Assembly: GCF_018678075.1 (NCBI RefSeq)
Contig: NZ_JAHHIR010000014.1
Coordinates: forward strand, 19,266 to 83,265
DNA length: 64,000 bases
Direction: 5' to 3'
Source: Epibacterium ulvae
Lineage (GTDB): Bacteria > Pseudomonadota > Alphaproteobacteria > Rhodobacterales > Rhodobacteraceae
The notes beneath the pieces were generated by a model, which was not told the origin of the DNA, did not search any database, and saw nothing but the letters and a program-made list of their open reading frames with translations. Shown here in pieces: positions 28,723 to 37,561 of the stretch. The position numbers were made by a program, and so were the translations under genes. Position 1 is the first letter of the stretch. Every line of letters begins with the position of its first letter.

Positions 28723-29802
28723 TTAGAACCCGGCCCAGATGCGGGCCATATGCTGTTCGATGATCGCCTGATAGGCGCCAGTATCATGGATTTCACGTAG
28801 CCCGTCGTTCACCAAATCTAGAATTTTTTCCGCTTCCGGATGGGTCTTGTGAACAATCACATGCAATGCTTGGATCGCGATAGGTTCCGGGACAACTGTA
28901 AACTCGTCAGTTAGGCCTAACTCGGCAATATGAGCGCGACCGGTGAATTCATTCATCACCGTAGCATCCGCCTCACCGGCCAGTACCATTTCATAGCATT
29001 CGGTTGGCGTCAGCGGTTGAACCAGTGTGACCTTGCCATCGCGTAATAAGTTGCGACCGTCCTGGTCAAACAAATAGGCTTCATACCCCTGTGGGCGACA
29101 GAAGGTCTTACCAAAAAGGTCTTCGTCCTTGGAGAACGTCAGCGGGCGATCTTTGTCGGTAAACATCAAGACCAGCACCTCGAACATCGGGTCCGAGAAA
29201 TGGAAGTTCACGCACCGCTCAGCCTCTGGGTCGTTCACGCAATCCGGTTTGTACCAAGGAAAACCAGCATCCAAGAGCGCGTTGGACAACAGTGGTTCCT
29301 CATGCGAGGTCCACAAATCCACCCAATGGATCGCGTAACCATCTAACGGATCGGCCGCTTTCATCGCTGCTTCCACGATCTCGGTCATCAGGCCGCCGGC
29401 GTGCAGTTCCTTGCCGGTAAAAGGTTCAAAATCATCTGCAGTTAGCAGGTTAATCTTGTGCCGCACCGCGGCGTTGCCTTGCGCAATCTCGACGGGTTGT
29501 GCTGCAGTTGGCTCTGCATCCGCGATGAGCTTACCACCTTCCAAACCAGTTGGCAGGCCGTCAAGGCAGGGGATGTTCAAATTCATGCCAACCCGGATTG
29601 CATTAGGACGAGCTCCAATGGCTTTAATGTTCTGGGTGTGGATCACGCTCCACTTTCCCACGTCTTTGAACAGCCGGTCTGCAATAAGCGACAGGCTGTC
29701 GCCGGATTGAACGGTATAGATCCCACCACAGGTCTCAGCAGCGGCGGATTGTGCAGCAAGGGTGCTCAACCCCAAAACAGCGGCAGTAATATAGTTCTTC
29801 AT
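28723..29802 (-). CDS. LysM domain fused to a periplasmic solute-binding-like domain (second copy)
   Basis: From the ATG at 29802 (MKNYITAAVL) the 359-aa protein has a signal peptide ending AAA-ETC. A LysM domain (YTVQSGDSLSLIADRLFKDV to MNLNIPC) and then a solute-binding domain follow. It is clearly paralogous to the next gene 10 bp downstream: GFPWYKPDC, ERCVNFHFSDP and GKTFCRP align. The domains diverged well beyond a recent duplication. The ligand is unknown. The two probably act together and follow an alanine-rich membrane protein in the same direction. Confidence 0.8.
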   Translation of the reverse strand: MKNYITAAVLGLSTLAAQSAAAETCGGIYTVQSGDSLSLIADRLFKDVGKWSVIHTQNIKAIGARPNAIRVGMNLNIPCLDGLPTGLEGGKLIADAEPTAAQPVEIAQGNAAVRHKINLLTADDFEPFTGKELHAGGLMTEIVEAAMKAADPLDGYAIHWVDLWTSHEEPLLSNALLDAGFPWYKPDCVNDPEAERCVNFHFSDPMFEVLVLMFTDKDRPLTFSKDEDLFGKTFCRPQGYEAYLFDQDGRNLLRDGKVTLVQPLTPTECYEMVLAGEADATVMNEFTGRAHIAELGLTDEFTVVPEPIAIQALHVIVHKTHPEAEKILDLVNDGLREIHDTGAYQAIIEQHMARIWAGF

Positions 29803-29920
29803 GTGTCCCCCTAAAGGCATGGCAGCACGGTGTGCAGACACCGCAAAAGTTATTTTTCTCAGAAGAAGATGCGGCTGGGCCTGCCCCTCGGATCACGCCC
29901 AGTCGAAGTTGACTGTCTTA

Positions 29921-31249
29921 TTAGTTCGCAAACAGAGCCAAGATTGTTGGGCTGTCAACGCGCCCATCCGCCAGAACCAGACTGGAAGGAACCGTTACCT
30001 GCCCTGCGGCATAAGCCTCATTCAGCGCGGCATCTATTTCATCCTCGCTCAGCCCGTCTGCCAGCGCCTTAACAACCAGATCAAAAATATAGACAGGCTC
30101 GGCATCGACTTTCGAAGCAGTCGCCTTGGGGCTTTTCAGCGCCGCGAGTGTCCCGAGGGTCATTTTCTCAACAAGCGCCACATCCCTGTCTTTGGCATCG
30201 TCTGGCAGCGACGACAGATTGCTCACCAACAACAGTTTTTGCGCGGTAGAAACATGTGGGCCTGCGCTCTCTTCCGATTCAACCCTAGCTGCGGGCGCAG
30301 GCGCGGCCTCTTCAACCTCGGCAATAGCCTGAGCTGCCGGGATTGCAACTGCGGCCTCCACTGGAGCTGACACGACTTCCGCAGGGCTTCCCAACTTGCT
30401 CATCGCGGCGGAAATTGCCTCCTGCATCAGATCGCCAGACGCTTCAGTCTGCTCGACGCTCTCTTGTACAACCGCCACCGGCGCCACAATCGCCGCCTTG
30501 TCTGGCGCGACACTCGGTGTCACAATCTCGGGCACAGCGTCTTTTGCCACAGTTTCAACCCCTAAGGTCGCCTCTGGCACACTGGTTGTAACACGTGGTT
30601 CAAAAACAACTGCGGAAACAGGTTCAAGATTGGTCAACGACGGCTCGGGGGCGGGTACTATTTCTGCCTTGACCGCCAGAACCGGGTCATTGGTTTCGCC
30701 AGCAGCAATTTCGACCGACGCGGCGACTGCGAGTGCTTCTACAGCTGCGGGCACGGGCGCGGTCTGTACGGCAATGACCTCCCCCTGCGCAATCGCCTCG
30801 GACTTACCGCCTGCAAATTGCAAAACCCCTAACCCTAAGGCAAGAACGCCCAGCGCAGCTGCCGCCAATCCTAATGGCTTGAGCGAAGGCGACCGCCCTG
30901 CTTTGCCATCCAACGCAAAAGCCGCATCGCTTTGCGCACTGGCAGAGGCCAAAGATTTCGGCGTCATCCCTGCAGAGGGTTTGCTGATCTTGGCATTGAG
31001 CGCTTTTGCCGGACTGGCGTTTACCGCCTTCGCGGGGCTAACTTTTGCAGTCTTATTTTTTGCAACCCTGAGCTGTTCAACACTGGCAGGTGTCGCATCA
31101 GCTTTTTTGGTTTTATCTTGCTCGTCTGGCGTGGACTTCAAAGAAATCTTGATGTTCCCAGTCGACGAAACGCTTTTGACCTGAACCTGGCCCGCATCCG
31201 CTGCGTTTGCCGCTGGCTTTACTTTGGCATTCTTCAATTGCTCTTGCAT
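29921..31249 (-). CDS. Alanine-rich membrane-anchored protein, 442 aa
   Basis: ATG at 31249 (MQEQLKNAKV). It has a basic, Lys/Ala-rich N-terminal part of about 120 residues with a short internal repeat (SPAKAVNASPAKALNAK). One TM helix lies at about 125-147 (LGLAAAALGVLALGLGVLQF). A long Ala/Val/Pro-rich periplasmic stretch and a C-terminal segment (KSPKATASKVDAEPVYIFDL onwards) follow. No enzyme motif seen. The layout recalls envelope-spanning linkers. The next two genes encode LysM/solute-binding proteins, 118 bp downstream, so a shared envelope function is possible. Confidence 0.65.
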   Translation of the reverse strand: MQEQLKNAKVKPAANAADAGQVQVKSVSSTGNIKISLKSTPDEQDKTKKADATPASVEQLRVAKNKTAKVSPAKAVNASPAKALNAKISKPSAGMTPKSLASASAQSDAAFALDGKAGRSPSLKPLGLAAAALGVLALGLGVLQFAGGKSEAIAQGEVIAVQTAPVPAAVEALAVAASVEIAAGETNDPVLAVKAEIVPAPEPSLTNLEPVSAVVFEPRVTTSVPEATLGVETVAKDAVPEIVTPSVAPDKAAIVAPVAVVQESVEQTEASGDLMQEAISAAMSKLGSPAEVVSAPVEAAVAIPAAQAIAEVEEAAPAPAARVESEESAGPHVSTAQKLLLVSNLSSLPDDAKDRDVALVEKMTLGTLAALKSPKATASKVDAEPVYIFDLVVKALADGLSEDEIDAALNEAYAAGQVTVPSSLVLADGRVDSPTILALFAN

Positions 31250-31545
31250 GAAATATGCATCCCCCAAAAACTGGCACCCGAATTGCGAGCCACCACCGAA
31301 AATCTCCAATTCGTTAAGGGTTTCTTAACCATTCATAGTAAGTGGGTCAACATTTAGTGTCTCTCTCAAATCGACATACACTCAGCTGCGACATGAATAG
31401 TCACCCAACACATTCGCCCCATGTTTTACGGGTGATTTTCAGCCGCAAAGGCGCCGCAAAGACCAGCAATTGGACGGGTGCAAAGACTACCAGTGATTGC
31501 ATTACACCTCCCAAGTGCCGTAGTAGACTAGATGCAAGATCCGAC
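31250..31545. other. Intergenic region between ileS and the alanine-rich protein gene
   Basis: Holds the leader of the minus-strand alanine-rich gene, with AT-rich stretches near 31310-31370 that may be its promoter. It borders the ileS terminator. No ORF or RNA gene recognised. Confidence 0.4.
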
Positions 31546-31571
31546 AAAAAAGGGCGCCCAGCGGACGCCCC
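31546..31571 (-). terminator. Rho-independent terminator of ileS
   Basis: On the minus strand GGGGCG, a 9-base loop, CGCCC and TTTTTT, 26 bp past the ileS stop. Confidence 0.75.
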
Positions 31572-31596
31572 TCTCACGAGAATATGACCGACGAAA

Positions 31597-34506
31597 TCAG
31601 CCCAGCGCGTCGTTACAACGACCACAGACACCGGGATGGGCGAATTTGCCGACGTCTGGCAGGATCTTCCAGCAGCGTTGGCATTTCTCACCGTCGGCCT
31701 TTTCAAACACGACCGAGACACCGTCCACTTCGGGCATGCGGAAGGCTTCCGCCGGGCTTGGGTCGATGGTCAGGCTGATGTCCGAGGTAATGCAGACATC
31801 GGCAAAATTCACCGACTGCAGCGCCTCCAACACATCCGCCTCGCGCGCATGCACGACAGGCGCGGCTTCCAGAGAGGCCCCGATCACCTTGTCTGTACGT
31901 TGCACTTCCAGAGCCGAGGTCACAACGCGGCGCGCCTGACGGATCTTGGTCCATTTGGCGGCCAGAGGCTCGTTCAGCCAATCGCGTGGCGTGTCCGGCA
32001 TATCGGTCAGATGGATCGAGCTGTCATCGCCTGGATAGCGCTCCAACCAGACCTCTTCCATGGTGAAGACCAGAACCGGTGCCAGCCATGCGGTCAGACG
32101 GTGGAACAGCAGATCCAGAACCGAACGCGCAGCCCGTGCATTCAGCGTGTCCCCATCGCAATAGAGCGCATCCTTGCGGATATCGAAGTAAAACGCCGAC
32201 AGATCCACAGTGGCAAAGTTAAAGATCGCCTGCCACACGCCATTGAAATCAAAGGCTTTGTAGCCCTCGCGCACGGTGTGATCCAGCTCGGCCATCCGGT
32301 GCAGCACCCATTGCTCCAACTCGGGCATATCGGCGGGCTGCACACGTTGGTCCTCGGTGAAGTCCCCCAGCGAGCCAAGCATGAACCGCATGGTGTTGCG
32401 CAGACGGCGATAGCTGTCGGCGGTGCCCTTCAGGATTTCCGGACCGATCCGCTGATCGGCGGTATAGTCAACTTGCGCCACCCACAGACGCAGAATATCG
32501 GCGCCATATTGTTTAACCACGGCCTCGGGCACGATGGTGTTGCCCAGGGATTTGGACATTTTCATGCCCTTCTCATCCAGGGTAAACCCATGCGTCACCA
32601 CGTTTTTATAAGGCGCGCGCCCCTTGGTGCCACAGGCCTGCAACAGGGACGAATGGAACCAGCCACGGTGTTGGTCGGTGCCTTCCATATAGACATCAGC
32701 AATACCGTCCTCGGTCCCGTCTTCACGGTCGCGCAGCACAAAAGCGTGGGTCGAGCCAGAGTCAAACCAGACGTCCAGAACATCAAACACCTGATCATAG
32801 GCATCCGGGTCGGCGATCCCGTCCAGCATCTTGGCCTTGAAGCCATCCTCATACCAAACGTCGGCACCGTGCTCCTCGAACGCGGCTTTGATGCGGGCGT
32901 TGACCTCATCATTGCGCAGCAGGAAATCCGCATCCGTCGGCAGCGCGCCGGATTTGGTGAAACAAGTCAGCGGCACACCCCAGGCACGTTGACGCGACAG
33001 CACCCAGTCGGGGCGGCTTTCGATCATCGAATGCAGGCGGTTGCGGCCGGTTTGCGGTGTCCAGGTCACCAGCTCGTCAATGGAACGCAGCGCGCGTTCG
33101 CGGATGGTATCGCCCATCTGCCCCATGCCATCATCCAGTTTGCGATCCACACCGGCAAACCACTGCGGCGTGTTGCGATAGATGATCGGAGCCTTGGAGC
33201 GCCAGGAATGCGGGTAGCTGTGTTTGATCTTGCCGCGCGCCATCAAGCCGCCGACTTCGACCAGCTTGTCGATGACGGTCTTGTTGGCATCGCCCTCACC
33301 GCCCTTGCGGTTCAGGATGTATTTGCCACCAAAGAACGGCAGATCCGCGCGGAAACCACCATCATCCATGACGTTATAGGTGATGACCTGCTCCAACATG
33401 CCCAGATCACGGTAGAGCTCAAACTCTTCCATACCGTGAGACGGCGCGCAGTGCACAAAACCGGTGCCTTCGGTGTCGGTGACAAATTCGGCAGCGCGGA
33501 AGTCGCGGATACCGTCCCATTCGCCATTGCCCCCTTCGGCTCCGGCCAACGGGTGGGTCAGACCGATACCCGCCAGATCCTCGGTCGGAACATCGCTGAC
33601 GCGGGTGTATTGTCCTTCTTCAAGACGGGCGCGTTTGAACACATCCGCCGCCAGATTGTCGGCCAGAACGTATTTGTCGCCCACATTCACCCAGCTCTCA
33701 TCCGGGGTGCCGGTGACCTCATAGAGACCATAGGCAATGTCTTCGCCGTACACGACCGCTTTGTTTGACGGCATGGTCCAGGGCGTTGTGGTCCAGATCA
33801 CCACATAGGCACCGGCCAGTTTGTGGTCCGCAGGTTCCGCGACCTTGAACTTCACCCAGATGGTAAAGCTTTCCTTGTCGTGATACTCCACCTCGGCCTC
33901 GGCCAGGGCGGTTTTTTCCATGGGCGACCACATCACCGGTTTGGAGCCCTGATACAGTGTGCCGTTCATCAGGAACTTCATGAACTCATCCGCAATCACC
34001 GCTTCGGCGTGGTAGTTCATGGTCAGATAGGGATCTTCCCAATTGCCAGTGATGCCAAGACGTTTGAACTCTTCGCGCTGGATCTTTACCCATTCATCGG
34101 CAAAGGCGCGGCATTCCTGGCGGAACTCAACAACGGGTACGTTGTCTTTGTTCTTGCCCTTCTTGCGGTATTTCTCTTCGATCTTCCACTCGATCGGCAG
34201 GCCGTGACAGTCCCAGCCCGGCACATAACGCGCATCAAACCCCATCATCTGGTGGGAGCGGACGATCATATCCTTGATCGTTTTATTCAGCGCGTGACCA
34301 ATGTGCAGGTGACCGTTCGCATAAGGCGGGCCATCGTGCAGGGTAAAGGGGGTGCGGCCCTCTTTTTCCCGCAGGCGATCATAAACACCGATTTTCTCCC
34401 AACGATCCAACCATGCGGGCTCGCGCTTGGGCAGGCCTGCGCGCATGGGGAAGTCGGTTTTCGGAAGGTTCAGCGTGTCTTTGTATTCGGGCGTGTCGGC
34501 GCACAT
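31597..34506 (-). CDS. ileS: Isoleucyl-tRNA synthetase
   Basis: 969-aa class I synthetase. The HIGH signature is HLHIGHAL, preceded by GPPYANG. KMSKS lies in KGMKMSKSLGNT. The editing domain includes WTTTPWTMPSN. The C-terminal zinc finger CQRCWKILPDVG...CGRC is complete. It has its own promoter region (356 bp upstream, divergent from the flavoprotein gene). Confidence 0.98.
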   Translation of the reverse strand: MCADTPEYKDTLNLPKTDFPMRAGLPKREPAWLDRWEKIGVYDRLREKEGRTPFTLHDGPPYANGHLHIGHALNKTIKDMIVRSHQMMGFDARYVPGWDCHGLPIEWKIEEKYRKKGKNKDNVPVVEFRQECRAFADEWVKIQREEFKRLGITGNWEDPYLTMNYHAEAVIADEFMKFLMNGTLYQGSKPVMWSPMEKTALAEAEVEYHDKESFTIWVKFKVAEPADHKLAGAYVVIWTTTPWTMPSNKAVVYGEDIAYGLYEVTGTPDESWVNVGDKYVLADNLAADVFKRARLEEGQYTRVSDVPTEDLAGIGLTHPLAGAEGGNGEWDGIRDFRAAEFVTDTEGTGFVHCAPSHGMEEFELYRDLGMLEQVITYNVMDDGGFRADLPFFGGKYILNRKGGEGDANKTVIDKLVEVGGLMARGKIKHSYPHSWRSKAPIIYRNTPQWFAGVDRKLDDGMGQMGDTIRERALRSIDELVTWTPQTGRNRLHSMIESRPDWVLSRQRAWGVPLTCFTKSGALPTDADFLLRNDEVNARIKAAFEEHGADVWYEDGFKAKMLDGIADPDAYDQVFDVLDVWFDSGSTHAFVLRDREDGTEDGIADVYMEGTDQHRGWFHSSLLQACGTKGRAPYKNVVTHGFTLDEKGMKMSKSLGNTIVPEAVVKQYGADILRLWVAQVDYTADQRIGPEILKGTADSYRRLRNTMRFMLGSLGDFTEDQRVQPADMPELEQWVLHRMAELDHTVREGYKAFDFNGVWQAIFNFATVDLSAFYFDIRKDALYCDGDTLNARAARSVLDLLFHRLTAWLAPVLVFTMEEVWLERYPGDDSSIHLTDMPDTPRDWLNEPLAAKWTKIRQARRVVTSALEVQRTDKVIGASLEAAPVVHAREADVLEALQSVNFADVCITSDISLTIDPSPAEAFRMPEVDGVSVVFEKADGEKCQRCWKILPDVGKFAHPGVCGRCNDALG

Positions 34507-34868
34507 GTGTGGCGTCCTTTGAATGATCTGTCGAAATTTGGATATTCGGAACGGTGCGAAGTCTCAAGCACCTTTGCCCGGCGTCTCGCATGCTCCCGAA
34601 AGGGATCAGAGCGCCGGGTTCATAATTCGAATAATGTTGGCCACACGATGGGACATGGCCCGCGTTATAGGCACTGATCCGAGCAGGGTAAAGTACCGAC
34701 GAATGCTTCAATCCTGTCACGATCATGTAACTTGCAAAGTGGATTTTTAACGGTTATCACAAGTGCAACCATCAAAACTGGCTTTTGACGGTGTTACGGG
34801 GCCGCAGTTCACAGCGATTTCAGGGCACCGCTCCCATAGGCCGGACCTATTTGTCGCGGAGATGATTG
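34507..34868. promoter_or_regulatory. Divergent control region between ileS and the azoreductase-like gene
   Basis: No ORF of substance. Contains AT-rich patches (34617-34640 with an ATTCGAAT palindrome; 34725-34770) suitable for promoters in both directions. No riboswitch or T-box pattern recognised. Confidence 0.4.
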
Positions 34869-35570
34869 ATGAAATTTTGGAACTTCCTGCTTGGCAAACG
34901 CACACCTGTTGCGACACCAGCCACGGCCCCTGCAGCCCAGCCCAAGCGTATTTTGCACATCGTGGCCTCACCACGTGGCGCGGACTCGCAATCGTCGAAA
35001 CTGGCCAATGCCTATCTCGACACCGTTGAGAAAGAGAACCCAAATGCGGTGATCGACGTCATCGACCTGTGGGACGCGGAGTTGCCTGAATTTGACGGTG
35101 ACAAAGCTGCGGCCAAGATGACGTTCTTTGGCGTGGGTGAAATGGACGGCCAGCGCCAGACCGCCTGGGATCACGTGGTGGCCATCACCGAACGCTTTAC
35201 CCAAGCCGATGAATATGTCCTGTCGGTGCCCATGTGGAACGGCGGCATTCCCTATCGTCTGAAGCAATATATCGACATCATCACCCAGCCCGGTCTGACC
35301 TTTGGTTTTGGTCCCGAAGAGGGGTATTTCGGCCTGCTCAAAGGCAAAACCGCCCGCGTCTTTTACACCGCTGGCGTTTATGCGCCGGGTGCGGATGCGA
35401 AATATGGTGCAGATTATCACTCGGCCTATTTGACCTGGTGGCTGAACACCATTGGCGTAACCGAGATTGAGATGGTGCGCTTCCAGCCGTCGCTTGTGAC
35501 TGCGGATCAGGAAGGCGACCAAAAGGCCGCCGTTGAACGCTCCACCGCATTGGCACAAGCGGCAAAGTAA
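34869..35570 (+). CDS. FMN-dependent NADH-azoreductase-like flavoprotein
   Basis: ATG at 34869 (MKFWNFLLGKR) with GGAG upstream; a TTG one codon earlier is less likely. The 233 aa have an N-terminal Ala/Pro-rich extension of about 25 residues. The flavodoxin-like fold KRILHIVASPRGADSQSSKLAN follows, then VPMWNGGIPYRLKQYIDIITQPGLTFGFGPEEGYFGLL. The latter is the FMN/quinone-site segment of AzoR/NQO-type enzymes. It probably reduces quinones or azo compounds with NAD(P)H in the cytosol. It ends at a strong terminator. Confidence 0.85.
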   Translation: MKFWNFLLGKRTPVATPATAPAAQPKRILHIVASPRGADSQSSKLANAYLDTVEKENPNAVIDVIDLWDAELPEFDGDKAAAKMTFFGVGEMDGQRQTAWDHVVAITERFTQADEYVLSVPMWNGGIPYRLKQYIDIITQPGLTFGFGPEEGYFGLLKGKTARVFYTAGVYAPGADAKYGADYHSAYLTWWLNTIGVTEIEMVRFQPSLVTADQEGDQKAAVERSTALAQAAK

Positions 35571-35605
35571 TCAGACATCCCTCTTTTTGAGGTGTCGTTT
35601 TCCGA

Positions 35606-35633
35606 CCCCCGGCCCCCACAGGCCGGGGGTTTT
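35606..35633 (+). terminator. Rho-independent terminator of the azoreductase-like gene
   Basis: Perfect 9-bp stem CCCCCGGCC / GGCCGGGGG with loop CCCACA and TTTT after it. Confidence 0.85.
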
Positions 35634-35732
35634 GCGTTCTAGCGGTGACTTACCAGTATTTCGGGTTGTTAACCGCCTTCACCCAGCATGACAGCGCCGC
35701 AGCCTCGCAAAAGGGTTAAGGAATGCTTGCAA

Positions 35733-35750
35733 TGTTTCGCACGCGAAACA
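35733..35750. repeat. 18-bp palindrome resembling a parS site
   Basis: TGTTTCGC-AC-GCGAAACA: 8-bp arms around AC, in the gap between two convergent genes. The outer TGTTTC...GAAACA matches the chromosomal parS consensus, but the centre is 2 bp longer. See findings. Confidence 0.5.
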
Positions 35751-35782
35751 ATTGATCGTACGGTCAAAGCGCAACGGATCGT

Positions 35783-35808
35783 AAAAAATGCCCCCCTCAT
35801 CGGGGGCC
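35783..35808 (-). terminator. Terminator overlapping the end of the potassium-channel gene
   Basis: On the minus strand GCCCCC, loop GATGA, GGGGGGC, then ATTTTTT. The channel stop codon TGA is in the loop. Confidence 0.75.
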
Positions 35809-36243
35809 CGTCGGGATATTGGGGAACAGGCGCACAATCACGCCCAAAAGAAACGCGGTGCTGATGCCGAAACACAAAAGCCCGGTGATTGCCGCAAAGG
35901 TTGCAAAGATCCGCACCCCCGGCTCCAATGTGATGTCGCCATATCCAAGGGTCGTATAGGTGACGAGGGCGAAATAAAACGCGGTCTCCAGCCCCTCGAT
36001 CGCGCCGGTCCAGATGAAGGCCAGCGCCCATATCCAGATCTCAAACGCGTGGGCCAGAACCATGCACAGAACGCCGACCGCAAGGATCGCATTGTCATGC
36101 AGCCAGCGCCGGGTTCCGTCCAGCCGCTCCCCCACAAACACCGTGAACCGGATGCTGCCCGCAAGGATCACGACATGGATCAGGGCGCTGACAACCAGCA
36201 GTCCGGATCCGTGAAATATTTGCCCAATTAAGGTCATACCCAT
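35797..36243 (-). CDS. Two-TM potassium channel (Ion_trans_2 type)
   Basis: 148 aa with hydrophobic segments at about 13-35 and 52-80. A pore loop with the K+ selectivity filter TLGYGD lies at 98-103, and an inner helix at about 110-138. There is no RCK/TrkA domain. An ATG two codons in (MTLIGQIF) is an alternative start. It is a simple pore, probably for potassium; gating is unknown. It ends inside a terminator hairpin. Confidence 0.85.
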   Translation of the reverse strand: MGMTLIGQIFHGSGLLVVSALIHVVILAGSIRFTVFVGERLDGTRRWLHDNAILAVGVLCMVLAHAFEIWIWALAFIWTGAIEGLETAFYFALVTYTTLGYGDITLEPGVRIFATFAAITGLLCFGISTAFLLGVIVRLFPNIPTGPR

Positions 36244-36313
36244 TAAAACCCACTTCCCAGATTGTGTGCCTGCGTTATGCTCTGATTAAACACGCAGATC
36301 TTGGAGCTGTTAA

Positions 36314-37558
36314 ATGTTTAATTTCAAGCCATATTTTATCACCGCCCTTTGCCTGGCCTTGCCAGCGGCACCGGGGTTAGCTCAGGACGTCGCACGACCG
36401 GCAAAAGTGTTTACGGTGGAAGAAGATAGCGGCAAGGTCAGCCGCACCTACCCCGCCATTGTGCTGCCATCCGAGGAGGTGGAGCTGTCGTTTCGGGTCA
36501 GTGGTCGGGTGTTGGAGCTGCCCATTCGCGGCTCGATGCAGGTGGCTAAGGGCGATGTGATTGCCCAGCTTGATCTGCGTGATTTCCAGACCCAAGTGGC
36601 CCAGCTTGAAAGCCAGCGCGACCAGGCGGCGGCTCAGTTGGCGGAATTAAAGGCGGGGCTGTTGCCCGAGGAAATTGCCGCCCTTGAGGCCGCGGTTGCC
36701 TCGGCCCAGGCGCAATATGATCAGGCCCTGGAGCAGGCGGAGCGCACACGCCAATTGGTTGAGCGCAACGTTGCCTCGCAAGCCACGCTGGACACGGATG
36801 AGGCCAATTTGCGGGTGGCTGACGCCAATCTGGAAGCGCAAAAAGAGCAGCTGGCCCTGGGTCAGCTGGGCGCGCGCGACGAAGAGGTGGCGGCGGGCGA
36901 AGCGGCCCTTGGCACAGTCGAGGCGCAGCTGCAGGTGGCGCGCAACAATCTGGCAGATGCCACGCTGGTTGCCCCGTTTGACGGGATGATAGGGCGGCGC
37001 GATATTGACAATTTCACCAACATTCAGGCCGGCCAGACCGTGGCGTTGCTGCAAAAACTGGAGCCCTTGCATCTGACCTTTGATGTGCCGGGCCCCGATG
37101 TTACGGTGCTGACCGCAGGCGGGGTCGACCAGATCGTCAACACCGCCAGTTTCGACGCCATTGACGGCGATCCGGTGGTGGCCGAAGTGGTGGAATTTGC
37201 CCTGCAGGCAGACGCCAGCACCCAGACCTATCGCGGGCGTGTGGCGGTGCCGCAGCCCGAGGATGTGATCTTGTTGCCCGGAATGGCCGGTCAGGTGACC
37301 GCCACCGCCGCGGCTGAGGCACAGGCGATGCGCATTCCGATCACCGCACTGGCGGCAACGCCCGACAGCGCCCCCTTTGTCTGGGTTGTGGGGGCCGACA
37401 ACACCGTCAGCCGCCGTGATGTCACCCTGGGTGAGGCCAAGGGCGACAAGGTGCAGGTGTTGGACGGTTTGCAGCCCGGTGAACAGGTGATTGCCGCCGG
37501 GGTCAGCCAGATCCAGGACGGTATGGAGATCCGCCCCTTTACCCGTTTTGGAGGCTAA
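36314..37558 (+). CDS. RND efflux periplasmic adaptor (membrane fusion protein)
   Basis: 414 aa with a signal peptide ending GLAQ. A barrel-sandwich hybrid domain (SFRVSGRVLELPIRGSMQV) and a long coiled-coil hairpin (about 85-195, heptad-like Gln/Ala/Leu) follow, then beta-barrel and C-terminal domains with DGLQPGEQVIAAG. It connects the RND pump encoded 3 bp downstream with an outer-membrane channel. No tolC-like gene is adjacent. Substrate unknown. Confidence 0.92.
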   Translation: MFNFKPYFITALCLALPAAPGLAQDVARPAKVFTVEEDSGKVSRTYPAIVLPSEEVELSFRVSGRVLELPIRGSMQVAKGDVIAQLDLRDFQTQVAQLESQRDQAAAQLAELKAGLLPEEIAALEAAVASAQAQYDQALEQAERTRQLVERNVASQATLDTDEANLRVADANLEAQKEQLALGQLGARDEEVAAGEAALGTVEAQLQVARNNLADATLVAPFDGMIGRRDIDNFTNIQAGQTVALLQKLEPLHLTFDVPGPDVTVLTAGGVDQIVNTASFDAIDGDPVVAEVVEFALQADASTQTYRGRVAVPQPEDVILLPGMAGQVTATAAAEAQAMRIPITALAATPDSAPFVWVVGADNTVSRRDVTLGEAKGDKVQVLDGLQPGEQVIAAGVSQIQDGMEIRPFTRFGG

Positions 37559-37561
37559 GAC

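Noticed and set aside
31636..33768. 710-codon plus-strand open frame over ileS
   Set aside because: Antisense shadow of ileS with no start context or protein features.
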